The notes: generated from the sequence alone by a model not told the origin. 64,000 nt of DNA from Roseobacter weihaiensis (GCF_020622345.1 NZ_JACNMO010000005.1:124001-188000), one strand, 5' to 3'; counted from the first letter of the stretch, positions 44,373 to 54,895 are shown. Numbers and translations: made by a program.

Positions 44373-44897
44373 TCAGTTCACCGGCGCAGAGCTGGAAAAC
44401 TGCGGGATCTCGCGGTCGGAGGCTGCGTCCTCCTCGATGTTCACCCAGTTGTTTTCAGCCAGGGTCAGGTTGCCTTCGATGTCTTCTTCCCAAAAGCCCA
44501 CGACGTTTTGGGTGATGTTGAGGTAGAGCTTGCCGTCAACGATGCGCCACAGGTTCGGGTTCGCGGGAACTTTGCCACCTTTGGAGACACCATAGGCACA
44601 GTGACCATCGTATTGCGGCGCGTAAGCTTCGGGGTTGGCAACAAAGCGGTCTCTGTTTTCTTCTGATGAAAAGGCAAATGTCGCGCCATTGAAGTCAGCT
44701 GTGATATCTTTGTCGCCCGGGACGGCGGCAGGCTGCGCTGTGCCGACAGGTGACTGTTCGAGGTCAAAATAGGCAACCACATCATAGCCGGAGACGGCAA
44801 AGCCCGTGGGGTCGACATATTGATCCCCTGCAAACGATGCGGTGGCGAATGTGGCAGCTGTGGCCGCTGCGGCGATCAGGGTGAGGGGGAAGCGCAT
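44373..44897 (-). CDS. Exported YHS-domain protein
   Basis: 174 residues with a cleavable signal peptide (FPLTLIAAAATAATFATASFAGD). The YHS-like core reads FAVSGYDVVAYFDLEQSPVGTA ... YDGHCAYGVSKGGKVPANPNLWRIVDGKLYLNIT. Proteins of this type are exported and often encoded near metal or sulfur genes; no defined activity. Upstream member of a two-gene unit with the rhodanese. The start is preceded by GGAGTTTACATC. Confidence 0.85.
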   Translation of the reverse strand: MRFPLTLIAAAATAATFATASFAGDQYVDPTGFAVSGYDVVAYFDLEQSPVGTAQPAAVPGDKDITADFNGATFAFSSEENRDRFVANPEAYAPQYDGHCAYGVSKGGKVPANPNLWRIVDGKLYLNITQNVVGFWEEDIEGNLTLAENNWVNIEEDAASDREIPQFSSSAPVN

Positions 44898-45067
44898 GAT
44901 GTAAACTCCAATTTGGCTGATGCGTCGACGGGGTGTCCGCCCCGATACTGAGGGTGTAATCCATGTACCGGTTCCGATGCACCCCCTTGATGCGTGGCTC
45001 TCAGGCTTGTGAAAATCCGCAACATGCCGTGATCGTTTCGTGAGAATTCCCGGCAGAACCCCGGATA

Positions 45068-45865
45068 TTATTTCAATTTAGGCGGCTGAGCAGGGTCTGA
45101 CCCCGGCGCGGCAGGCGTTTGTGTTACGGTCTCCTGGGGCTGCGGCAGATCAAACCGCAACCCGACCCGATCAAGCTTTTCTGCAACCGGGTCCGCGCTG
45201 CGGAAAAATGCAACATCCATCGCGCCCGCCTCTATGCCGGAAAACGTCAGCGCCTCTGCGGCGGCCTGTGCCAGCGCGTTCTGCGCCTCGGGCACCGCGC
45301 CCACAAAACCCAGCAGATGGCCGCGTGTACCGGTATCGTAGGTCACACTGACAAGATAGGCTGCACTGGCAAGTCCCATGGCCGTGGCAAGCTTGGTATC
45401 AATGGCCTGGACCAACCGCTCCGGCAAACCGGTGGGCGGTGCAACCTCGGCAATCCGGGCCTCCACCTCATCCGGCGCATTTCCAAGCGTCCGATGAAGC
45501 CACACCACGGCCTCCGCCGGCAGCAGGATCGACGATGGGGCAACCTCCAGATTCACGCCAAGCCCAATGCCCTGATCTGCAAGCATCGCCGCAATCGTTC
45601 TGCCTGACAGGGCAAGATAAGGCGTAATTTGACCCGAAAAGGCGGCCAGCCGTTCTTCGCGGTCGAAAACCAGAACGTAGCGGGCATCCTCCAGTTCGAA
45701 AAGTTCAGGAGTGACGTTTTCGTCACCGTCCCCGACCTCGGACTGCAGCATCAGGAAAAGCTCGCAATCTGCCAGCCGCTCGTAAAATCCAAGCCGCGCG
45801 GCGTCACTCTCGGCATCGGCCTGCATCGCGGCATGAGCCCGGTCAAGCGGGGTTTCATCAGTCAT
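45068..45865 (-). CDS. SseB-family protein
   Basis: 265 residues. The N-terminal SseB-like domain (TPLDRAHAAM, DCELFLMLQSEV, ARYVLVFDREERLAAFSG) is followed by a second domain with VWLHRTLGNAPDEVEARIAEV and a Pro/Gln-rich tail. Function in these bacteria is unknown; no link to type III secretion is implied. Its start overlaps the end of the uracil-DNA glycosylase-like gene by 8 bases. Confidence 0.82.
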   Translation of the reverse strand: MTDETPLDRAHAAMQADAESDAARLGFYERLADCELFLMLQSEVGDGDENVTPELFELEDARYVLVFDREERLAAFSGQITPYLALSGRTIAAMLADQGIGLGVNLEVAPSSILLPAEAVVWLHRTLGNAPDEVEARIAEVAPPTGLPERLVQAIDTKLATAMGLASAAYLVSVTYDTGTRGHLLGFVGAVPEAQNALAQAAAEALTFSGIEAGAMDVAFFRSADPVAEKLDRVGLRFDLPQPQETVTQTPAAPGSDPAQPPKLK

Positions 45866-46445
45866 TCAATACATCCTTGATCCGGGATCGGAGACGCGGC
45901 AGCACATCCTCCTGAAACCACGGGTTCTTTTTCAACCACCCCGTATTGCGCCAACTTGGGTGTGGCAAGACAAAGGTATCTTTCTCGCGCAGTCGCCATC
46001 CCTTCACGGCTTCGGTGACCGACATCCTGCTGCCAAGGTGGTACTTCATCGCGTAGCCGCCGATGATGATTTTGAGGCGCAGCTCGGGCAACGCGTCCAT
46101 AACCTGATCCCGCCAGGTCGCCGCACAAAGAGGCGGCGGCGGCAAATCACTACCCCTGTCGGAATAGCCTGGAAAGCAGAACGCCATCGGCACGATTGCG
46201 ATGCGGCGGCGGTCATAAAACTGATCAGCCGTCAGCGCCATCCAATCTCTCAACCGCTCGCCCGAGGGATCCGTAAAGGGCTTGCCTGAAAGATGCACCT
46301 TTTGCCCCGGCGCCTGACCCGCGACCAGGATACGTGCCGTTGAAGAAAACCAAACAACCGGCCGCGGTGCGTGGGCCGTCGCGGTCACGGCAAACCGATC
46401 CTTGCAAAGCGTGCAGGCGGAAATTCGGGCGGTCAGTTCAGTCAC
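45858..46445 (-). CDS. Uracil-DNA glycosylase superfamily protein
   Basis: 195 residues. An ARILVAGQAPGQKVHLSGKPFTDPSGERLRDW motif 1 region and the LPHPSWRN motif near the C terminus fit the UDG superfamily. The motif 1 position where canonical Asp lies reads GQAPGQ. An early CTLCKDRF could hold two of four cysteines for an iron-sulfur cluster, but others are not obvious, so it may be a diverged member with uncertain activity. Cytoplasmic. Co-operonic with the SseB-family gene. Confidence 0.8.
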   Translation of the reverse strand: MTELTARISACTLCKDRFAVTATAHAPRPVVWFSSTARILVAGQAPGQKVHLSGKPFTDPSGERLRDWMALTADQFYDRRRIAIVPMAFCFPGYSDRGSDLPPPPLCAATWRDQVMDALPELRLKIIIGGYAMKYHLGSRMSVTEAVKGWRLREKDTFVLPHPSWRNTGWLKKNPWFQEDVLPRLRSRIKDVLND

Positions 46446-46773
46446 AGAGCAAACCTAATGCAGATGGCAGCACCCGCAACGCCAAGCGTCCCCAAACCCT
46501 GAGGTATTTGCCGCTGCTATGTCGTTTCACGCAGCATACGCCTTTCGGCATCTGTCTCGAAACCAATGTTCGGACAGCGATTTTGCCCGTTTTGTTCACT
46601 GTTTCGGCCCCGCAACGCAAACTTGCCGCCCAAGACGGTTCTTCTCGCCAATGCATTGTACATTTGTTTTAAATTACGACATAATAATGCCCAATATGGT
46701 AGATAATCCGTAAATAACCTCTGGTAGAGAGAAAATGGCCCCAGAACGGGGTCTGTTGAGCAGCGGAGACGCC
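46446..46773. other. Upstream region of the capsule-export genes
   Basis: About 330 bases, with an AT-rich patch at 46668-46735 likely holding the kpsT promoter. No gene seen. Promoter boxes could not be fixed. Confidence 0.4.
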
Positions 46774-47433
46774 ATGCTGGCCTTCGAAAACGTATCCAAG
46801 TCCTTTTGGACAGGCACACAGCACAAAGTGATCCTCGACAAGGTGTCCTTTGAAGTTGAGCTTGGCAATTCTCTTGGCGTGCTCGCCCCCAATGGCACTG
46901 GCAAAACAACCCTCATCAACATGATGGCCGGGCTGGAAAAACCCGATGAGGGCGAAATTCGGCGCGGGTGCAATATCTCCTTTCCCCTTGGGTTCATGGG
47001 CGGGGTCGTCAACAAGATTTCCGCCGTGGAGAATGCGCGCTATATCGCACGCCTTTACGGGCTTGATCCCGATTACGTGGAGAGCTTTTGCCGCTGGCTA
47101 TGTAATCTGGACGAATATTTTGACCAACCGCTGGGCACCTACTCCGCCGGGATGCGGGCCCGGTTTTCCTTTGCTTTGATGCTGGCCTTGGATTTTGACA
47201 TCTATCTGATCGACGAGGGTATGCCCTCTACCACAGATGTCGAATTCAATCAGAAAGCCGGGCAGATCCTGCAGGAGCGTCTGCGCACAACGACAATTAT
47301 CATCGTCTCTCATCAACCGAGAATCATTGAAAAATTCGCGCGTTCAGCCGCTGTTCTGATGAACGGGCAGCTTCATATGTTCGATACTTTGGAAGAAGCG
47401 AAACAGCTTTATGACTACGAAACCGACAGCTAG
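46774..47433 (+). CDS. kpsT: Capsular polysaccharide ABC exporter, ATP-binding subunit
   Basis: 219 residues from ATG at 46774 (GGAGA upstream), the exact KpsT/CtrD length; an ATG at 46735 gives a longer form. Walker A APNGTGKTTLIN, the signature YSAGMRARFSF and Walker B IYLIDEGMPS, where KpsT-type proteins have DEG instead of DEP. Powers capsule export across the inner membrane with a KpsM permease, which is not encoded nearby. Overlaps kpsE by 23 bases. Confidence 0.93.
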   Translation: MLAFENVSKSFWTGTQHKVILDKVSFEVELGNSLGVLAPNGTGKTTLINMMAGLEKPDEGEIRRGCNISFPLGFMGGVVNKISAVENARYIARLYGLDPDYVESFCRWLCNLDEYFDQPLGTYSAGMRARFSFALMLALDFDIYLIDEGMPSTTDVEFNQKAGQILQERLRTTTIIIVSHQPRIIEKFARSAAVLMNGQLHMFDTLEEAKQLYDYETDS

Positions 47434-49030
47434 GAAATTCCGGATAAAGCGGCCCTCGACCCAGGCGAGCGCGGAGAAAGCGAGCCCCCAGGAACCATCA
47501 GCCGCAGCTGAGGCCGAGCCTGAACAGGTGCCGGGGAAAAAGGCCACAGCGGCTCAGGCCGCCCCCAAGGAGGCCGCAACAGAGCTTGAGGCGATCCGGC
47601 GCGAAGGGCTGACCGGTCGGCAACTGCGCATGGCCCGACGGGTCGCGCAGAAGAGCGGGCTGTCTCCCAAATCCGATATTGATGCGGTGCGTCTGCTCCG
47701 GTTAAGCGGGGTTGATCCGTTTCAACGCGCCAACATGCTGGAATTGGTGGTGCCCAAGCAGGACACCCCCCCAAACGAGGACGCTACGCCGGAGCCTAAG
47801 GGAAGAATACAGCTGCCTCAAACGGTTCCGGACGATCAGGAAACCCTGCCATCGACCGAACTGAGCCCGATTGAAAGACGCAATCTTGAAATCTCCGAAA
47901 TCCAAAAGGATATTACCCGACGCCGCCGCAAACGGCTTCAGATGCTGGCGGCACGGCTGTCTTTCTTTGTCTTTTTGCCGACGCTCCTCGCCGGGTGGTA
48001 CTTTTTCAGCGTCGCCACCCCGATGTATGCCACAAAATCCGAGTTCCTGATTTTGCAAGCGGATACACAGGGCGGCGGCGGCGGTGGATTGGGTGGTTTG
48101 CTGACGGGCACACAATTTGCCACCTCGCACGACAGCATCGCCGTGCAGTCCTATCTGCAGTCCAAGGATGCTATGTTGCGGCTGGATTCGGATGTCGGGT
48201 TCAAGTCGCATTTCACACAGGATTTCATCGACCCGGTGCAGCGCCTGACCGATGATCCGACCAACGAGCAAGCTTATAAAGCCTATAAAAAGAACGTCAA
48301 AGTTGGATATGACCCGACCGAGGGTATCGTGCGCATGGAGGTGGTGGCTGCTGATCCGCAAACCAGTGCGCAGTTCAGTGAAGCGCTTATTCAATACGCC
48401 GAAGAGCGGGTAAACAGTCTGAGTGGTGAAAAACGCGGCGACCAGATGGCCGAAGCCGAGGCAAGCTTCCTGAAGGCTGAAGAAGAGCGGCGCATTGCCC
48501 AGGAAGCGCTTGTCACTCTTCAGCTACAAGGAGCCACACTGGATCCCGAAGCGGTGATCACAAGTCTGCGGGCGCAAATCAACAACGTCGAAATCCAGCT
48601 TCTGGAAAAAGAGTTACAACTGGCCGCGTTGCTTGACAATGCCCGCCCCAACCAATCCCGCGTGGACGGCGCGCAGGGAGATGTGCGCCGCCTGAATGCA
48701 CAACTGGCAGAGCTGAATGCCCGCATGACAGACGCCAGTCGCGGCGAGAATTCCCTTGCGCAATTGAGCGTGCGTATCCAGATGGCCCAAGCCGACCTCG
48801 CCACGCGGGACATGCTGTTGCAATCGGCTTTGCAGCAGATGGAACAGACACGCATGGAGGCGAACCGTCAGGTCCGCTATTTGACCACCAGTGTCAAACC
48901 CGTCCCGCCCGAGGAGGCCACCTACCCGCGCAGTTTTGAGAACACGGTGCTGGCCTTCTTGATCTTTGGCGGTGTGTACCTGATGGTCTCGCTGACCGCT
49001 TCAATCCTCAGAGAACAGGTGACCTCCTGA
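47411..49030 (+). CDS. kpsE: Capsule export protein KpsE/RkpR-like (Wzz/PCP family)
   Basis: 539 residues, longer than the roughly 380 of E. coli KpsE because of a Pro/Ala/Glu-rich cytoplasmic N terminus (about 1-170). A first membrane helix (LSFFVFLPTLLAGWYFF) is followed by the KpsE motif MYATKSEFLILQAD, a long coiled-coil periplasmic part (about 290-490: SLRAQINNVEIQLLEKELQLAALL, LNAQLAELNARM) and a second helix near the C terminus. Bridges inner-membrane export to the outer-membrane channel. kdsA follows, in keeping with Kdo-linked capsules. Confidence 0.88.
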   Translation: MTTKPTARKFRIKRPSTQASAEKASPQEPSAAAEAEPEQVPGKKATAAQAAPKEAATELEAIRREGLTGRQLRMARRVAQKSGLSPKSDIDAVRLLRLSGVDPFQRANMLELVVPKQDTPPNEDATPEPKGRIQLPQTVPDDQETLPSTELSPIERRNLEISEIQKDITRRRRKRLQMLAARLSFFVFLPTLLAGWYFFSVATPMYATKSEFLILQADTQGGGGGGLGGLLTGTQFATSHDSIAVQSYLQSKDAMLRLDSDVGFKSHFTQDFIDPVQRLTDDPTNEQAYKAYKKNVKVGYDPTEGIVRMEVVAADPQTSAQFSEALIQYAEERVNSLSGEKRGDQMAEAEASFLKAEEERRIAQEALVTLQLQGATLDPEAVITSLRAQINNVEIQLLEKELQLAALLDNARPNQSRVDGAQGDVRRLNAQLAELNARMTDASRGENSLAQLSVRIQMAQADLATRDMLLQSALQQMEQTRMEANRQVRYLTTSVKPVPPEEATYPRSFENTVLAFLIFGGVYLMVSLTASILREQVTS

Positions 49031-49031
49031 T

Positions 49032-49865
49032 ATGACGCATGTTCCCGTCGGCGATCTTGTCATCGGTAATGATCGACCTTTGACTGTGATTGCTGGCCCC
49101 TGCCAGCTTGAATCCCAAGATCACGCCCAGATGATCGCCGGCCGCATGAAAGAGGCTTGCGATGCCGCAGGCGCACAATATGTCTTCAAGGCTTCCTTTG
49201 ATAAAGCCAACCGCACATCGCTTTCGGGCGTGCGGGGGCCTGGCATCGACGCAGGTTTGAAGACGCTGCAATCGGTGGGCAAGGCCATCGGGGTACCGGT
49301 GCTGACCGACGTGCACAACGAAGCCCAATGCGCCCCGGCGGCTGAGGCCGTCGATATTCTGCAGATCCCGGCGTTTCTGTGCCGCCAGACAGACATGCTG
49401 CTGGCGGCAGGGGCAACCGGCGCTGCGATCAACGTCAAGAAAGGCCAGTTTCTGGCCCCTTGGGAGATGCCGAACATCACCACCAAGATTGAATCCACCG
49501 GCAACAGGCGTATCCTGCTGACCGAACGGGGCACGTCGTTTGGCTATAACACGCTGGTAGCCGATATGCGGTCGCTGCCGCAGATGGCCCAGACCGGCTA
49601 TCCCGTCGTGATGGATGCGACCCATTCGGTGCAGCAACCCGGTGGCAAAGGCGGCTCATCCGGCGGGCAGCGGGAATTCGCGCCGGTGATGGCCCGCGCT
49701 GCGGTTGCCATCGGGGTCGCCGCGGTCTTTATCGAGACGCACGAAGAGCCTGATCGCTCACCTTCCGACGGCCCGAACATGATCTATCTGGATCAGATGC
49801 CCGATCTGATTTCAACGCTGATGGCGTTCGACAGGCTGGCGAAAGAAAAGCCTTTGGTATTCTAG
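49032..49865 (+). CDS. kdsA: 3-deoxy-8-phosphooctulonate (Kdo-8-P) synthase
   Basis: 277 residues. DAHP/KDO8P family: LTVIAGPCQLESQDHA (PEP site), DKANRTSLSGVRGPG with the Asn of metal-independent enzymes, INVKKGQFLAPW and MDATHSVQQPGG. Makes Kdo-8-phosphate from PEP and arabinose-5-phosphate for LPS core and Kdo-linked capsule. Starts one base after the kpsE stop, so it is in the capsule operon. Confidence 0.95.
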   Translation: MTHVPVGDLVIGNDRPLTVIAGPCQLESQDHAQMIAGRMKEACDAAGAQYVFKASFDKANRTSLSGVRGPGIDAGLKTLQSVGKAIGVPVLTDVHNEAQCAPAAEAVDILQIPAFLCRQTDMLLAAGATGAAINVKKGQFLAPWEMPNITTKIESTGNRRILLTERGTSFGYNTLVADMRSLPQMAQTGYPVVMDATHSVQQPGGKGGSSGGQREFAPVMARAAVAIGVAAVFIETHEEPDRSPSDGPNMIYLDQMPDLISTLMAFDRLAKEKPLVF

Positions 49866-51805
49866 TCGAACAACCGGCGCAAAAGCCGGTCCTTGGCCTC
49901 GTCCTTGATTGCATCCTCGGTGGATTGGCCCTCTGTTGTGCCAACGCCCAAGCGCTCCGATATCTCTTCCCGCGCGCGCTCTTCCAAGGCCTCTTTCTCA
50001 GCATCCAGTCGCAAATCAAGCGCCGCCTCAACGTCAGGTCGAATGGCGATATCAGCCCAGGGGCCAGTAAAGCGCACCGGGATCGCCAGCCCTTCGCCGG
50101 AATTGGCACGCAAGGCGACGGGCGTAAAAGTATAGTCGATTGTCTGCGCGCCAAGCCCGACGACACCAGCCCCTGACGCCTCATAGTTCTTCAACTGAAA
50201 CAGCAGATCATTGTTGGACAAGACACCGGAGGCAATGGTCCAGGTCGCTGTCAGATCATCGAAAATCGTGGTCCCGCTGGCATTGCCGCCGCGCAACAGC
50301 TGGTCCAGGTCGATCCCCTCGATCGTGCCCCGCCCGACGTTCAGCGATCCATCTCCGCCAAGAGACCGCATGATGGCATCAACAGATCTGCCGGAACCGA
50401 CGAAAGACACCTTCAGATCCCCTTGCCCTGTAAGGCGGTCAACATCGATGGCATCGGCCAGCAGGGGCTGTAGTTGCACTGACGCCACATCCATGTTCCC
50501 CCCGATTGAGAGATTGCCGCGGTTGTTGACGACAAATTCACCCGTGACATTGCCGCCATAGGCTTCGACCTGACGCAGATCAAACACCAACCGCGCGTTT
50601 TCATTCCGCAGAACCGCGCGGGTCTGACCAAGCTGAAAACTGCCCAGATCAATGCTGTCGGCGCTGAGCGCAATATCACCGTTGAAGGCGGACAAAGCGC
50701 TTGCATCGATGGGCGTGGTGGGCCAACCTCCCGCATTTGCAGAGGGTTCAGAGGACGTGCCGCCCCCGTCGCTGCTGGGCTCCGAACGGCTCGAGCCTTG
50801 CGTCAGATCGAGCGCGCCTGCATTAAGCTGCGCATTGATCTGCGGCACCCCGTTGAGCGACAGATCCGCAGCCCCGGTCAGCCGGTTGCCCCCCAGATCG
50901 AGGATGAGATCCCGCAAGGAAAGCTGTCGATCCGGTGTCAGCGTCAGATCGGTGCTCAGATCCAGGCTGCGCCCAAGCTTGGGCGGCAAATCCGCTCCCG
51001 GCAGGGCCAGTGACTGCAGGAAAGCATCCGTATCGGTGGTCTGGAGTGACAAAAGCCCCGCCACTGCACCGGTCGTACTGCCGCGCCCGTCAAAGTCGAT
51101 GGTCCCGGCGTCCGCCCGGACCACCGCGCGCAGCGGGCTGATCTCGCCCGTGATAAAGCTGGCAAAGACGTCGACGACAGCCTCAACAGCGACCGGCGTG
51201 CCGGCCGGTTGCAATTGTGCTGTGATATCTGCAGGTCCGGCCGGATCGGGCCAGTTCAAAAACAGGTCCACCCCGTCCAAGGACACAAGATCACTGCCCT
51301 CGGCATCATAGATCAAGGTGGCATCCGTGACGCTCAGCTTTTCGATGCTGATCTCTCGGGTGTCGCTTTCGGGCGCGGTTTGAGGGGAGGTTTCCGTTTC
51401 GATCTGCGCAGCACCACCGGCATCGGTAAACTCCCAACTGGCGCGACCGTCCGCACGCTGTTCGAGCCGGATTGTCGGGCTGTTGGCCTCGATGTTGGTG
51501 ATACGGATGTTTCCGCGCAGCAGGCTCATGACATCAATCCCGATGGCTGCATTTGCTGCCTGGAGCATGGGCCCCTGCTCTGCCCAGTCGGCATTGCCCA
51601 CCTCAAGGTCATCCGCACTGACCCCAAGCACGGGCCAGAACGTCAGCGAAACTTCGCCGTTGATGGCCACATCGCGTCCCGTCGCCGCACTCAACTGCTC
51701 GGTGGCGATCCGCGCAACGCGGTCAGCGGGCAAAAAGAAAAGCGCGCCGACCAGCACGACAGCCAGCACAATCACAAGGCCCAAAAGGCGAACGATCCAT
51801 TTCAT
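49862..51805 (-). CDS. AsmA-family protein
   Basis: 647 residues from ATG at 51805; the open frame continues upstream only through rimO's antisense. One N-terminal membrane helix ([22 protein letters not shown]) and a long periplasmic part start with the AsmA domain ([29 protein letters not shown]), continue with beta-rich DUF3971-like stretches and end with the C-terminal AsmA_2 region ([29 protein letters not shown]). AsmA-like proteins are thought to move phospholipids between membranes. The low-complexity [18 protein letters not shown] stretch is a linker. Convergent with kdsA, overlapping by 4 bases. Confidence 0.85.
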   Translation of the reverse strand: MKWIVRLLGLVIVLAVVLVGALFFLPADRVARIATEQLSAATGRDVAINGEVSLTFWPVLGVSADDLEVGNADWAEQGPMLQAANAAIGIDVMSLLRGNIRITNIEANSPTIRLEQRADGRASWEFTDAGGAAQIETETSPQTAPESDTREISIEKLSVTDATLIYDAEGSDLVSLDGVDLFLNWPDPAGPADITAQLQPAGTPVAVEAVVDVFASFITGEISPLRAVVRADAGTIDFDGRGSTTGAVAGLLSLQTTDTDAFLQSLALPGADLPPKLGRSLDLSTDLTLTPDRQLSLRDLILDLGGNRLTGAADLSLNGVPQINAQLNAGALDLTQGSSRSEPSSDGGGTSSEPSANAGGWPTTPIDASALSAFNGDIALSADSIDLGSFQLGQTRAVLRNENARLVFDLRQVEAYGGNVTGEFVVNNRGNLSIGGNMDVASVQLQPLLADAIDVDRLTGQGDLKVSFVGSGRSVDAIMRSLGGDGSLNVGRGTIEGIDLDQLLRGGNASGTTIFDDLTATWTIASGVLSNNDLLFQLKNYEASGAGVVGLGAQTIDYTFTPVALRANSGEGLAIPVRFTGPWADIAIRPDVEAALDLRLDAEKEALEERAREEISERLGVGTTEGQSTEDAIKDEAKDRLLRRLFD

Positions 51806-51868
51806 GACGACCCTCTTCATCAACGGCAGGCCTTTTCCGGGGCCCGGAACTGCACTATAGCGCAGATC

Positions 51869-53248
51869 ATGAGCACCAACCCACCCAATTTGCGACCTGA
51901 CCTCGCACCCAAGGCGCGCCTCAGCACCACTGACCGACCGGATCAGCCGACCATCGGCATGGTCAGTCTCGGCTGTCCAAAGGCACTTGTCGACAGTGAG
52001 CGTATCCTGACCCGGCTGCGCGCCGAAGGATACGGTATCTCGCCTCAGTATAACGGGGCGGATGCGGTGATCGTCAATACATGCGGGTTTCTGGACAGCG
52101 CCAAGGCGGAATCCCTCTCGGCCATTGGCGAGGCGCTGGCCGAAAACGGCCGTGTGATCGTGACCGGCTGCCTCGGGGCCGACCCTGAATACATCACCGG
52201 GGCACATCCCAGCGTGCTGGCCGTCACCGGGCCGCATCAATACGAACAGGTGCTCGATGCCGTGCATGATGCGGTCCCGCCCAGCCCGGACCCTTTTATC
52301 GATCTGCTGCCCGCTTCGGGGATCAGCCTCACACCGCGCCATTTCAGCTACCTGAAAATCTCCGAAGGCTGCAATCACAAGTGTAAATTCTGCATCATTC
52401 CCGATATGCGGGGGCGTCTGGCCAGTCGTCCGGCCCATGCGGTGATCCGCGAGGCGGAAAAACTCGTCGAAAGCGGCGTCAAAGAGCTGCTGGTCATCAG
52501 TCAGGACACCTCCGCCTACGGGGTCGACATCAAACACGCCGAGGCCCGCGGGCACAGGGCGCATATCACGGATCTTGCGCGCGACCTTGGGGCTTTGGGG
52601 GTCTGGGTGCGGCTGCACTACGTCTACCCCTATCCGCACGTCCGGCAATTGATCCCGCTGATGGCGGAGGGCGGCGTTCTGCCCTATCTGGATATTCCCT
52701 TTCAGCACGCTCACCCGGATGTCCTGCGCCGCATGGCGCGCCCGGCGGCGGCGGCGAAAACGCTTGACGAGATTGCAGCCTGGCGCGCGATCTGCCCGGA
52801 CCTCACCCTGCGGTCGACGTTTATTGTCGGCTATCCGGGGGAGACGGAGGAAGAGTTCCAGACGCTTCTTGACTGGCTGGATGACGCGCAATTGGACCGT
52901 GTGGGCTGCTTTCAGTATGAAAACGTGGAGGGCGCGCGGTCAAACGCGCTGCCCGATCACGTGGCGGAGGAAGTCAAACAGGACCGCTGGGACAGGTTCA
53001 TGGCCAAAGCGCAGGCCATCTCAGAGCGCAAGCTTGCCGCCAAGGTCGGGCAGCGGATCGAGGTGATCGTCGACGAGGTCGACGCGGATGCCGCGACCTG
53101 CCGGACGAAATCCGACGCACCCGAAATCGATGGCAATCTTTTCATCGATGAAGGTCATGAAGGGCTCAGCCCCGGAGATATCGTCAGGGTCGATGTGGAC
53201 GAGGCTGGTGAATATGACCTTTGGGGCAAACTGGCCCAGCACCGCTGA
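51869..53248 (+). CDS. rimO: Ribosomal protein S12 methylthiotransferase RimO
   Basis: 459 residues from ATG at 51869. N-terminal UPF0004 domain ([19 protein letters not shown]; first cluster cysteines), radical SAM motif CNHKCKFC (CxxxCxxC) with ISEGC-type surroundings, and a TRAM-like C terminus. Adds a methylthio group to Asp88 of S12. The open frame running from 51209 crosses AsmA on the other strand and is not used. Length normal. Confidence 0.96.
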   Translation: MSTNPPNLRPDLAPKARLSTTDRPDQPTIGMVSLGCPKALVDSERILTRLRAEGYGISPQYNGADAVIVNTCGFLDSAKAESLSAIGEALAENGRVIVTGCLGADPEYITGAHPSVLAVTGPHQYEQVLDAVHDAVPPSPDPFIDLLPASGISLTPRHFSYLKISEGCNHKCKFCIIPDMRGRLASRPAHAVIREAEKLVESGVKELLVISQDTSAYGVDIKHAEARGHRAHITDLARDLGALGVWVRLHYVYPYPHVRQLIPLMAEGGVLPYLDIPFQHAHPDVLRRMARPAAAAKTLDEIAAWRAICPDLTLRSTFIVGYPGETEEEFQTLLDWLDDAQLDRVGCFQYENVEGARSNALPDHVAEEVKQDRWDRFMAKAQAISERKLAAKVGQRIEVIVDEVDADAATCRTKSDAPEIDGNLFIDEGHEGLSPGDIVRVDVDEAGEYDLWGKLAQHR

Positions 53249-53366
53249 AGCGGAGGCCCGCGGTTTGATCCCAACCGTCCGGTCGGCAGGGCAATGAAAC
53301 ACGCCGGGCTGCGGTGAATTGTCCGCCAGTATGGCCAGATCGGCATCCGGTCCTATCTCTCGGACC

Positions 53367-53756
53367 ATGACGCAAGATACCGACCAAAAGACCTCTGTGC
53401 TCTATAACGCCTCCTGCCCGGTGTGCAGCTACGAGATTGACCACTACGCCGCCTATGCCCGCGACAAGGCGCTGCCGATTGCTTTTGACGATCTCAACGA
53501 TATGGAAAAACTCGGCGCCTGGAGGGTGGATGCGGACACAGCGGCCAGACGGCTGCATGTGCTGAAAGATGGCGTGCTCCTGGCAGGTATCCCCGCCTTC
53601 ATCGCGCTTTGGCAGGAGATGCCCCGGTATAGGTGGTTGGCACGCCTCGTGGCCCTTCCGGGTGTATACCATCTGGCCTGCTGGATCTATGATCTGATCC
53701 TTGCGCCGCTGATTTACCGGTGGCACTTGAGACGTCAGCGGTATCAGACGCCGTAG
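53367..53756 (+). CDS. DCC-family thiol-disulfide oxidoreductase-like protein (DUF393)
   Basis: 129 residues from ATG at 53367. Thioredoxin-like DUF393 with the active-site YNASCPVCSYEI (CxxC), then GAWRVDADTAARRLHVLKDG and a hydrophobic LPGVYHLACWIYDLILAPLIYR stretch. Likely redox protein of unknown target. Convergent with the M48 peptidase gene, which ends at the next base. Confidence 0.87.
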   Translation: MTQDTDQKTSVLYNASCPVCSYEIDHYAAYARDKALPIAFDDLNDMEKLGAWRVDADTAARRLHVLKDGVLLAGIPAFIALWQEMPRYRWLARLVALPGVYHLACWIYDLILAPLIYRWHLRRQRYQTP

Positions 53757-54470
53757 TCAGAGCCCCGCGGCCACGCGCCGGACGGTTTCGATGCGCTGCG
53801 CGTTGGGCGGGTGCGTGCCGAGGAAGCGGTCGCCGGGGTCGGGAATGCGGGTGAAAAACTGTGCGCCACGTACCGGATCATAGCCTGCACGTGCCGTGAT
53901 GACGGTACCCAGAGCATCTGCCTCCAGTTCGAAATCCTTCGAATAGGTCCGCGCACCCACCTGCGCGCCGCGACGCTGCGCCACTTCCACAGCCTCGGTG
54001 CTACCGCCCAGAAGAACCGCGAGGCTGCCGGCGATCACGGCTCCTGCCGCTGCGTTTTGTTGCTGGCGTCCGATGTGGCCAGCAATGTGATGCGCCGCCT
54101 CATGCCCCAAGACAAAGGCCAACTCGTCCGTATTGCGGGCATCAGCGATCAGCTGGAGCGTAAAGGCAATGATGGGCCTGCCGGACCGATCCAGTGTCTG
54201 AAAGGCATTTGCCGGCTGGTCCGGCCGATCATCCACCACGATCTTGAAATCGCAATTCACTTCTGAGGTCCGCGCCCGGCATTCCCGCTCTGCGACCGGC
54301 TCGACGGTGCGCACAACCTGTACAAAACTGCGTGCTATTTCCTGAGACGTGCCGGGGCCCGAGCTGACCTGAGGCGTGTTCGCCCCGCTTTGCGGCCCGG
54401 AGACCGTCGTGACCGCGCATCCCGCCAGCACAACAAGAGCACAGCATAGCAACAAGAGTCTTTGCAACAT
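53757..54470 (-). CDS. M48-family lipoprotein metalloprotease
   Basis: 237 residues from ATG at 54470. Lipoprotein signal LLLLCCALVVLAGCAVTT with the lipobox LAGC, so probably anchored in the outer membrane facing the periplasm. Zinc motif HEAAHH (LGHEAAHHIAGHIGRQQ) and a downstream Glu in the EADALG stretch. BepA/LoiP-like size but without TPRs. May act in envelope quality control. A longer frame to 54881 is not used. Confidence 0.9.
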   Translation of the reverse strand: MLQRLLLLCCALVVLAGCAVTTVSGPQSGANTPQVSSGPGTSQEIARSFVQVVRTVEPVAERECRARTSEVNCDFKIVVDDRPDQPANAFQTLDRSGRPIIAFTLQLIADARNTDELAFVLGHEAAHHIAGHIGRQQQNAAAGAVIAGSLAVLLGGSTEAVEVAQRRGAQVGARTYSKDFELEADALGTVITARAGYDPVRGAQFFTRIPDPGDRFLGTHPPNAQRIETVRRVAAGL

Positions 54471-54593
54471 AAACAGGCTTCCCTTCCGTCTCGCACCGCT
54501 CAGATTACATAGGGGTTTATCACGTAAGCCGCCACCCTTTGTGCACAGCCTCGTTACCCTTGCATTAACACGCCGGCAGCGTAGTCTGGCAAG

Positions 54594-54821
54594 ATGTTTA
54601 CCATTGAACACGAATTTGACGCGACCGTTATCACCCTCGTCGATGACGGCAAGGCCCCCTTGCAGGAAGACGTAACGGTTCACGCCACAGAAAGCGCCAT
54701 TTTGCTCAACCAGTATGATGCCCGCACCGATCAGATCGTCTCGGTCAGGCTGTCGCCGGAACAGTGGCGAGATCTGACTGCTGCGCTCAATCTGCCCGAG
54801 GGCGTCTATCGCGCAACCTGA
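54594..54821 (+). CDS. Conserved-looking small hypothetical protein
   Basis: 75 residues, alpha/beta character (FTIEHEFDATVITLVDD, WRDLTAALNLPEGVYRA). No recognised family. The start has no strong ribosome site, but codon use and the compact ORF between a divergent peptidase and the following aminotransferase support a real gene. It has an acidic composition with pI clearly below 7 by eye. Confidence 0.5.
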   Translation: MFTIEHEFDATVITLVDDGKAPLQEDVTVHATESAILLNQYDARTDQIVSVRLSPEQWRDLTAALNLPEGVYRAT

Positions 54822-54895
54822 TGGTGGACAGGCGTTGACCTCCCGCAGCAAGGCTGCGACGGTGCTTCCCGGCGGGATCACGAAAGTATGAACTT

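Noticed and set aside
51806-52891. N-terminal extension of the AsmA-family protein to 1009 residues
   Set aside because: It reads antisense to rimO; a clear start with a membrane helix is at 51805.
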